A stretch of DNA of 39,978 nt from CADEFQ01 sp035342635. Lineage in GTDB: Bacteria; Pseudomonadota; Gammaproteobacteria; Steroidobacterales; Steroidobacteraceae. The position numbers and the translations under genes are program-made. Position 1 is the stretch's first letter. Each line of letters starts with the position of its first letter. This document shows positions 34,086-39,978 of this stretch, piece after piece. The notes beneath the pieces were generated by a model. The model was not told the DNA's origin. It saw only the letters and a list, made by a program, of their open reading frames with translations, and searched no databases. The DNA lies in contig DAOQXO010000010.1 of the NCBI GenBank assembly GCA_035342635.1, positions 1-39,978 of the forward strand, written 5' to 3'.

Positions 34086-34187
34086 GATGGACTGTCCGCT
34101 CCTCGCACGGCCCGATGCTGCCGCGGGCGCCAACTATAGCGACAATCCCGTCCCTGCCCTGTGACCGCTGCCCCAATAAGGTCCACC

Positions 34188-34349
34188 GTGAAACTCTACG
34201 GCTATGTCGGATCGCCTTATGTCGTGCGCCCGCTCCTGCTGGCGCGCTGGTGGCAGACCGTGCAGGCGGACCCGGTCGCCGCGGCGCTGCGCAGCGGGTT
34301 CCACGGGAATTTCCGCGCCTTCCTGGCAGCGAGGATGAAGGCGGCCTGA
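34188..34349 (+). pseudogene. Probable glutathione S-transferase remnant (53 aa)
   Basis: GTG 34188 with AAGG 7 bp upstream opens a peptide beginning KLYGYVGSPYVVRP. This is strongly like the first strand and active-site turn of a glutathione S-transferase. It then jumps to LLLARWWQTVQADPVAAA and SGFHGNFRAFLAA, which reads like the family's C-terminal helix. About 150 internal residues seem to be missing while the frame stays open, as expected for an in-frame deletion. Alternatively it is an unrelated small protein. The join looks to be near residue 15. Confidence 0.45.
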
Positions 34350-34357
34350 GGCCGCGC

Positions 34358-35416
34358 TCAGGGAGCGCGCACGGCGCCGATCTCGGTGAGCCGCGCGATC
34401 GCGCGCGCCTGGCGCTCGCGGAAGTAGTCGCGATCGGGAACCACGATGGCACCGCCGTCGAGCAATCCGTTTGCCTCGCGGATACCCGCCGCCGCGTAGC
34501 TCGACGCAAACAGGTCGAGCGCCTGGCGCGACAGCATGTTGCCCATGCCGGGTCGTCGCCGCCAGGCGCGCAGGCCCGCGAGGTCGAGCGACGCGTTGGC
34601 CACCATCGACTCGCCCGCACCCGCCTGCACGATCTGGTTGCCCATGTAGTCGATCACGTCGGAGAACCCGTTGCTCGAATCGGCCGGCACGTCGATGCCG
34701 TGCACTGCCGCGTTGTTCGCCGAAACGACGTAAGCCAGGTTCTCGAGCGCACGCGCGCGGCGCGCGATCTGCTTCGGCGTCAGAGTCACCGCCGCCACTT
34801 CGCTCGAGCAGTGCAGGAACACCTCGGCGCCACGGATCGCATGGCAGCGCGCGATCTCCGGATAGAGGATTTCCTCGGACGCGATCGCCGCGAGTCGGCC
34901 GAGTACGGTGTCGGCGACCGGGAAGACGCCTTCGAGACCGTAGAGATCGAGATAGCGATCCCACACGTCGTGCGGCGTCGGCGCAAACATCGACACGAGG
35001 CGCCGGTAGCGCAGCACCTTGTCACCGGCGTCGTCGAAGGCGAACGAGGCCTGGAAGTAGAGTCCGGGGAAATTCCGGTCGGTCTCGTAGACATTGCCGG
35101 CAAGATGCACGCCGTGGCGCTGCGCGAGCTGCGCGAACGCCGCGTACTCGGGCCCGTCCTCGTCAATGGCGGCCTTGTCCGCCCACTCCGCGATCGTCTC
35201 GCCCCAGGGCGGGCCGGTGAGTATGTACTCCGGCAGCACGACGAGTCGCAGGTCCGCGCCGATCCAGCGCTTGGCGCCGGATATCGCGGCATCGATGCGT
35301 GCGAGCGTGCGCTGCATGCGCGCGCGCGCGCTGGCGCGGTCGCTGTCGGGATGCACGCTGTCGCAGTCGATCTGCAGGGCCACCGCGCAGTAGCGGTCGA
35401 GTCGGGCTGGGCTCAT
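34358..35416 (-). CDS. Nitrilase-superfamily (carbon-nitrogen hydrolase fold) protein with altered catalytic triad
   Basis: The 352-residue protein follows the nitrilase fold: LVVLPEYILTG with the first catalytic residue Glu63, then the region normally YRK reads YRRLVSM (Arg139 where Lys is expected). The nucleophile region reads AIASEEILYPE, with Ser180 in place of Cys. Later strands are GAEVFLHC and AYVVSANN. Two of the three Glu-Lys-Cys residues are therefore substituted, so ordinary amidase or nitrilase chemistry is doubtful. It may be a conserved non-canonical subgroup or a degenerate enzyme. ATG 35416 has GAGG 7 bp upstream. No signal peptide. Confidence 0.85.
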   Translation of the reverse strand: MSPARLDRYCAVALQIDCDSVHPDSDRASARARMQRTLARIDAAISGAKRWIGADLRLVVLPEYILTGPPWGETIAEWADKAAIDEDGPEYAAFAQLAQRHGVHLAGNVYETDRNFPGLYFQASFAFDDAGDKVLRYRRLVSMFAPTPHDVWDRYLDLYGLEGVFPVADTVLGRLAAIASEEILYPEIARCHAIRGAEVFLHCSSEVAAVTLTPKQIARRARALENLAYVVSANNAAVHGIDVPADSSNGFSDVIDYMGNQIVQAGAGESMVANASLDLAGLRAWRRRPGMGNMLSRQALDLFASSYAAAGIREANGLLDGGAIVVPDRDYFRERQARAIARLTEIGAVRAP

Positions 35417-35529
35417 GTGGATACCTCGGCGGAACTGCCGCGGATTGTACGCGGCGTTCGTCGCAGATTGGCGGCGGCGAGCGGCCGGATGGGGCACAAT
35501 CCGCTGCTATCGCGCGCAACGAGCGCACC

Positions 35530-37587
35530 ATGAACATGGGGGTTTCGACTATGCCTGCCCGCGGCCGCTGCCTGGTTTCCGTCGTCTTCGCCCTGGCCTT
35601 CACTTCCGTTCACGCCGAAGGCACCGCTCCGTTCACCAGCGAGGCCATGTGGGGCCTCGCGCGGCTCGGTGCGCCGACACTCTCGCCCGATGGCGCGCAC
35701 GCGGTGCTGCCGGTCACCCGCTACGACCTCGACGAAAACAAGGGTGACGCGGACCTGTGGATCGTCCCGACCGCCGGCGGCGCGGCGCGCCAGTTCACCA
35801 GCGGCAAGGCAAACGACAGCTCGCCGGTGTTCAGCCCGGACGGCCAGTGGATCGCATTCCTCTCCAAGCGTGACGACGACGAGCAGAACCAGATCTACGT
35901 GATCGCCGTCAATGGCGGCGAGGCGCGGCGCGTGACCGAAATCCCGGTCGGCGTCGCCGCAATCAAGTGGTTCCCGGACAGCCGTCGCATCGCCTTCGTG
36001 AGCAACGTGTGGCCCGACCTCGTCAAATGGGAGGACCAGGGCAAGCGGCAGAAGGAGCGTGCCGACGCCAAGACGAGCGCGCGGGTCTGGGACAAGGCAC
36101 CGATCGCCTACTGGGACCATCTTCTCGACGACCGGGAGCGTCATCTGTTCTCGATTTCGATCGACGGGGGCGAGACCACCGCCATCACGCGCGGCTCGGG
36201 TTTCTGGCTGTCGAAGCAGGAAGTTGGCCCGGGCTCATACGACATCTCGCCCGACGGCGAAGAGATCGCGTTCATCGCCGACCGCGACAGGAGCGGCATC
36301 GATGCGAACGACGACGTCATCCTGATCGCCACCTGCGGCTGCAAACCGGCACGCAACCTGACACCCGACAGCGTCGCCGACGAGGGCAGTCCGGTGTACT
36401 CGCCCGACGGCAGGTATCTCGCTTATACGCAGGCGCGCACGCCGCGCTTCTACGCCGACACGCGCCGACTGATGCTGCGCGATCGCGCCAGCGGCGCGAC
36501 GCGCGGCCTGACCGAGGACTGGGACCGCTCCGCCGGCAACCTCATCTGGGCGCCCGACTCGCGCTCGCTGTATGGCGAGATCGACGACGCGGCGACGCAG
36601 CGCATCTACCAGTTCCCGCTCGCGGGCGGCAAGCCGCGCGCGGTGACCGCCGCGAGCAGTTTCTCCGACCTCGACATCAGCGGCAGGACCGCGATTGCGC
36701 TGCGCCAGAACTTCTCCGAGCCGGCGACGCTCGTGCGCGTGGACCTCGCGAAGGGCAGCGCGACCAAGCTGTCCGACTTCAACGACGGGGCGCTCGCCGG
36801 CTTCGCGCTCGGCAAGGTCGAGAGCGTCACCTACAAGGGTGCGAACGATGCCGACATCCAGATGTGGGTCATCTACCCACCCGGCTTCGACCCGGCAAAG
36901 AAGTACCCCGTCTACATGCTGCTGCACGGCGGCCCGCACAACGCGATCCTGGATGCGGTCACCTATCGCTGGAACGCGCACGTATTCGCGAGCTGGGGCT
37001 ACGTCGTCACGTGGCACAACTTCCACGGCTCGAGCGGCTTCGGGCAGGACTTTGCCGACTCGATCAACCCCGACAGGATCTCGCTGCCCTACGAGGACAC
37101 GATCAAGGCGGCCACCTGGCTCGCCGCGCAACCCTGGGTCGACGGCGAGCGCATGGTCGCCGGCGGCGGCAGCTACGGCGGCTTCCTCGCCGCCACGCTG
37201 CTCGGGCGGGCGCACCCTTTCAAGGCGCTGATCGCCCATGCGGCCGTCTACAACAACTTCACGCAGGTCGCCGCCGACTACGGCGCGTCGAAGGAGCGGT
37301 TCTTCAGTTTCTGGGAGAAGCCGGAAGAGTTCGCGCGCTACTCGCCGCACACTTCAGCGGGCAATTTCAATACGCCGACGCTGGTGATCCACGGCCAGCT
37401 CGACCAGCGCGTACCGGTGAACCACGGCATCGAGCTGTTCAACACGCTGCAGACCCGCGGCGTACCCTCGAAGCTCGTGTACTTCCCCGACGAGAACCAC
37501 TGGGTGCTGAAGCCGGGCAATTCGCTGTTCTGGTACACGCAGGTCCGCGAATGGCTCGGCAAGTACGCACCGCCGGGAGCGCGCTGA
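35530..37587 (+). CDS. Exported S9-family serine peptidase (acylaminoacyl/dipeptidyl-peptidase type)
   Basis: A 685-residue protein with a signal peptide (cleavage near VHAEG, residue 29). The N-terminal beta-propeller shows TolB-like repeats (SPVFSPDGQWIAFLSKRDDD, YDISPDGEEIAFIADR, SPVYSPDGRYLAYTQAR). The C-terminal hydrolase has the nucleophile GGGSYGGF (Ser548), GQLDQRVP (Asp625) and DENHWV (His657), a complete triad. It likely trims oligopeptides in the periplasm. A CGC pair (ATCGCKPA) occurs in the propeller. ATG 35530 or ATG 35551 (seven codons later, after GGGGG) may be used. It is divergent from the nitrilase-like gene with 113 bp between starts. Confidence 0.94.
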   Translation: MNMGVSTMPARGRCLVSVVFALAFTSVHAEGTAPFTSEAMWGLARLGAPTLSPDGAHAVLPVTRYDLDENKGDADLWIVPTAGGAARQFTSGKANDSSPVFSPDGQWIAFLSKRDDDEQNQIYVIAVNGGEARRVTEIPVGVAAIKWFPDSRRIAFVSNVWPDLVKWEDQGKRQKERADAKTSARVWDKAPIAYWDHLLDDRERHLFSISIDGGETTAITRGSGFWLSKQEVGPGSYDISPDGEEIAFIADRDRSGIDANDDVILIATCGCKPARNLTPDSVADEGSPVYSPDGRYLAYTQARTPRFYADTRRLMLRDRASGATRGLTEDWDRSAGNLIWAPDSRSLYGEIDDAATQRIYQFPLAGGKPRAVTAASSFSDLDISGRTAIALRQNFSEPATLVRVDLAKGSATKLSDFNDGALAGFALGKVESVTYKGANDADIQMWVIYPPGFDPAKKYPVYMLLHGGPHNAILDAVTYRWNAHVFASWGYVVTWHNFHGSSGFGQDFADSINPDRISLPYEDTIKAATWLAAQPWVDGERMVAGGGSYGGFLAATLLGRAHPFKALIAHAAVYNNFTQVAADYGASKERFFSFWEKPEEFARYSPHTSAGNFNTPTLVIHGQLDQRVPVNHGIELFNTLQTRGVPSKLVYFPDENHWVLKPGNSLFWYTQVREWLGKYAPPGAR

Positions 37588-37597
37588 GACCGGGCGG

Positions 37598-38320
37598 CTA
37601 CCAGGGCAGCTCCTTGCCGTCATAGCGCCAGAAGCGCCCGCTTGCGTCGGCGTCGAGGCCTGCGATCACCCTGATCATGCCGGCGACGCTCTCGGGCGCA
37701 TCGATATTGGCGCGCGGTCCGCCCATGTCGGTGCGCACCCAACCGGGGTGGAGCATCCCGACGAGGATGCCGCGCTTGCCGCCGAGATCGATGGCGAGCG
37801 ACTTCATCACGGCGTTCAATGCGGCCTTGCTGCCGCGGTAGGCGTAGAGGCCGCCCGAGGTGTTCTCCGCGATCGAACCGACGACGCTCGAGATCGCGAC
37901 GCATTTCTTCTGCGCCGAGCGCTCCACGTGGGCGATGAACGCCTCGGTGACCTTGAGCGGACCGAGGACATTGACGCGCAGGACCTCCTCGAAATCCGCA
38001 TAGTCGAGCGCGCCGAAGGTGTTGGTCGCAAAACCCGCCTTCCCCACCGCACCGCGACCCATGGTCCCGGCACTGTTCAGCAGCACATCGATGGCCCGGC
38101 CGTCGAGGCGACGCGCAGCCGCGTCGACGCTCGCATGATCGGTGACATCCAACTGCTCGATCACCACTTGACCGCCGCCAGCTCCCGCCAGCGCGGCCAG
38201 CGCAGTCGCCTCCGCGGGCTTGCGCGCGCAGGCAATGACGTCCCAGCCGGCGGCCGCGTACTGCCGGACGAATTCGAGGCCGAGTCCACGGTTCGCACCA
38301 GTGACCAGGACAGTGGGCAT
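37598..38320 (-). CDS. Short-chain dehydrogenase/reductase
   Basis: A 240-residue SDR with the NAD(P)-binding motif TGANRGLGLEF at the N-terminus, LDVTD, LLNSAGTMG, the catalytic Ser in ISSVVGS and the YRGSK-type Tyr/Lys motif (YAYRGSKAALN). PGWVRTDMGG is the usual motif after strand 6. Substrate unknown; the sequence resembles the C-factor/CsgA-like SDR group. It converges on the S9 peptidase gene with 10 bp between stops, and is divergent from the MDR gene with 34 bp between starts. Confidence 0.93.
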   Translation of the reverse strand: MPTVLVTGANRGLGLEFVRQYAAAGWDVIACARKPAEATALAALAGAGGGQVVIEQLDVTDHASVDAAARRLDGRAIDVLLNSAGTMGRGAVGKAGFATNTFGALDYADFEEVLRVNVLGPLKVTEAFIAHVERSAQKKCVAISSVVGSIAENTSGGLYAYRGSKAALNAVMKSLAIDLGGKRGILVGMLHPGWVRTDMGGPRANIDAPESVAGMIRVIAGLDADASGRFWRYDGKELPW

Positions 38321-38354
38321 ATTCGGTACTCCTTTGATCTATGATCGCGCGCCC

Positions 38355-39359
38355 ATGGCAGATACATATCGCAAGATCGTCATCCACCGGCTCACCGGTG
38401 AATTCCGCAGTTCGACCACGATCGTCGAGACGCCGCACGTCGCGCCCGGTCCGGGCGAAGTACTGGTGCGCAACCGCTATGCGGGCGTCAACGCGATCTT
38501 CGACCAGAACCTGTGCCGCAACACGATCCGCTACGTCAATGTCGAGCCGCCCTTCGACATGGGCGTCGAGGCGATCGGCGAGGTCGTGGCGGTCGGCGCG
38601 CGGGTCGAGGGGCTGAGCGTCGGTGACGCGGTCACCAACGTCAAGCTCGGCGCCGGCTACCGCGAGTACCAGGTGGCCGACGTCGGCAAGATGATCCGGG
38701 TTCGCGAGGCCACGCCGGAGATCCTCGCCCTGATGGCGAGCGGCGTCTCGGCGATGGTTGCGCTCGAGCGCATCGCCGACATGAAAAGCGGCGAGATCGT
38801 GGCGGTGTCGGCAGCCGCGGGCGGCCTCGGGCATTTCGTCGTGCAGCTCGCGAAGCGCGCCGGCAACCACGTCATTGCGCTCACGGGCTCCGACCACAAG
38901 GCCGCGCTGCTGCGCGAGCTCGGCGCAGACCGGGTGGTGAACTATCGCACGGAGTCGCTACGCGAAGTGCTCGCACGCGAATACCCGCGCGGCCTCGACA
39001 TCGCCTACGACTCGGTCGGCGGCGAAATCTTCGACGCCTTCCTCGACCATCTCGCGATGTACGGACGGTTGATCGTCAGCGGCCATACTTCGGACTTCGA
39101 CAAGCCCATCGAGGACGTGCCGCATCCGCGCGCCTATCACAAGCTGTACTGGAAATCGGCCTCGATCCGCGCCTTCCAGAATCCCGCCTTCCCGCAGTAC
39201 TTCGATGAGGCGGCGAGGCGCATCCTCGATCTCTACTACCGGGGCGAGCTGCGCGCGCTGGTCGATCCGACCCCGTTCACCGGGCTCGAGTCAGCCGCCG
39301 ACGCGGTCGAATACCTGCTCGCCGGGCGCAATGCCGGCAAGGTCGTGCTGCGACTCTGA
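38355..39359 (+). CDS. MDR-type NADP-dependent oxidoreductase (quinone/prostaglandin reductase-3-like)
   Basis: A 334-residue medium-chain reductase without zinc-ligand cysteines. PGPGEVLVRNRYAGVN and GVEAIGEVVAVG form the N-terminal catalytic part. AAAGGLGHFVVQLAKRAG is the nucleotide-binding loop, followed by ELGADRVVNYRTE and DIAYDSVGGEIFDAFL. It ends with AGRNAGKVVLRL. Probably reduces quinones, enones or other activated alkenes; substrate unknown. ATG 38355 matches the family N-terminus but has no clear Shine-Dalgarno. Its 3' 124 bp overlap the PAP2 frame on the other strand. Confidence 0.93.
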   Translation: MADTYRKIVIHRLTGEFRSSTTIVETPHVAPGPGEVLVRNRYAGVNAIFDQNLCRNTIRYVNVEPPFDMGVEAIGEVVAVGARVEGLSVGDAVTNVKLGAGYREYQVADVGKMIRVREATPEILALMASGVSAMVALERIADMKSGEIVAVSAAAGGLGHFVVQLAKRAGNHVIALTGSDHKAALLRELGADRVVNYRTESLREVLAREYPRGLDIAYDSVGGEIFDAFLDHLAMYGRLIVSGHTSDFDKPIEDVPHPRAYHKLYWKSASIRAFQNPAFPQYFDEAARRILDLYYRGELRALVDPTPFTGLESAADAVEYLLAGRNAGKVVLRL

Positions 39360-39978
39360 ATGATGGGTGCCTGAAACAGGGCATAGAGCACGAGGCTCAC
39401 GTACCACGCGGTGGCCGCGCTCGTCAGGTCGTGCGACAGGAAGTGCGCGCCGCGCGCCTCCTGTGCGAACGCAAACACGGCGCCGGTGCAGAGCCCGATC
39501 GCAAGGCCGAGCCACGCGCGGCGCGGCGCGCAATCACGCAGCACGAAGTAGAGCGCGACAAGGGCGAAGCCGGACGCCGAATGCGCACCAGGGAAGCATG
39601 CCGCGTGACGCAACTCGTCCGGCCGGTCGGCGAGCAGCGGGACATAGGGAAACCTGCCACCGAAGGGTGCGAGATCCCAGGGGCAATCTACGTTGGTAAG
39701 CTGTTTCAGCAGCCCGACGAGGCCGTTCGTCAGCGCGAGCGCCAGCACAAAATAGAGTAGTGCGCGCCGGTATCGCGCGAGTGGGGCGATCCACCAGCCG
39801 AGCGCCCAGGCCAGCAGCGCACCGAGACCGATCGCGCGCACCGCATATCCGCCACCCGCATGTACAATGCCATTTGCCCAGAAAGCGTCGCGGGCGACCC
39901 AGCCGCCGCCGGCGGAATCGTGGAACACCCGCGCCCCCGCGAGATCGAGATGCAGTCCGGCAAGCAGGAACATCGCCG
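39236..39978 (-). CDS. PAP2-family membrane phosphatase (5' end beyond window)
   Basis: The frame is open to the right edge; an ATG at 39973 exists but hydrophobic sequence probably continues upstream, so it is treated as partial. PAP2 motifs are KQLTNVDCPWD (motif 1, with Cys for the usual Arg), FPGAHSASGF (motif 2) and ARGAHFLSHD (motif 3), with four to five membrane segments. This version resembles lipid phosphatases acting on the periplasmic side. The natural fold ends near LVLYALFQAP; the last 40 or so residues (rich in Ser, Pro and Arg) are antisense to the MDR gene and look like read-through, because no stop codon occurs before 39236. Confidence 0.85.
   Translation of the reverse strand, partial: AMFLLAGLHLDLAGARVFHDSAGGGWVARDAFWANGIVHAGGGYAVRAIGLGALLAWALGWWIAPLARYRRALLYFVLALALTNGLVGLLKQLTNVDCPWDLAPFGGRFPYVPLLADRPDELRHAACFPGAHSASGFALVALYFVLRDCAPRRAWLGLAIGLCTGAVFAFAQEARGAHFLSHDLTSAATAWYVSLVLYALFQAPIIQSRSTTLPALRPASRYSTASAADSSPVNGVGSTSARSSPR

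Noticed and set aside
35967..37625. 552-aa plus-strand frame inside the S9 peptidase gene
   Set aside because: Alternative frame of a gene with a complete Ser-Asp-His triad.

Overview
The window reads as high-GC chromosomal DNA of a free-living heterotrophic gammaproteobacterium, perhaps a Steroidobacter- or Woeseia-like lineage. The reasons are a CTG-N10-CAG type LexA box, a large TonB-dependent receptor, a PA0069-family radical SAM gene, an AbgT transporter and densely packed genes with ATGA, GTGA and TGATG overlaps. The lineage is inferred. I see no tRNA, rRNA, CRISPR array, transposase or phage gene.

1-8.5 kb (all minus strand): a tightly coupled envelope-signalling operon. In transcription order it holds three lipoproteins, a membrane-anchored Ser/Thr kinase with TPR and PEGA regions, an FHA-like/PEGA/SUMF1 membrane protein, a small single-span protein, and the N-terminus of a probable MotA/TolQ/ExbB-type channel that runs off the left edge.

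8.5-10.7 kb: the most striking locus. A PA0069/Rv2578c-type radical SAM gene (COG1533, photolyase-like) is interrupted by a 345-residue LAGLIDADG intein. The intein lies exactly before the third cysteine of the CX3CX2C iron-sulfur motif, and a perfect LexA box lies 7 bp upstream of the preferred start codon.

10.7-20.9 kb: an uptake and hydrolysis neighbourhood. It holds an exported amidohydrolase divergent from a 927-aa TonB-dependent receptor, a LysR regulator divergent from an AbgT transporter coupled to a CocE-type hydrolase, and a CapA-family protein. The likely theme is import and cleavage of a peptide-like or acylated compound.

20.9-29.7 kb: an MFS gene broken by a 37-bp fold-back insertion, a tandem alpha/beta-hydrolase fusion lacking both serine nucleophiles, an AI-2E-type permease, a secreted BNR-repeat protein with a CPCC motif coupled to a TlpA-like thioredoxin, and an ilvA - hydrolase - PGPGW coupled unit.

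29.7-40 kb: a giant coiled-coil protein with a C-terminal FHA domain, an MFS transporter, a shortened hydrolase, a probable glutathione-transferase remnant, a nitrilase-fold protein with Ser in place of the catalytic Cys, an exported S9 peptidase, an SDR and an MDR oxidoreductase, and a PAP2 phosphatase running off the right edge whose 3' end overlaps the MDR gene by 124 bp.
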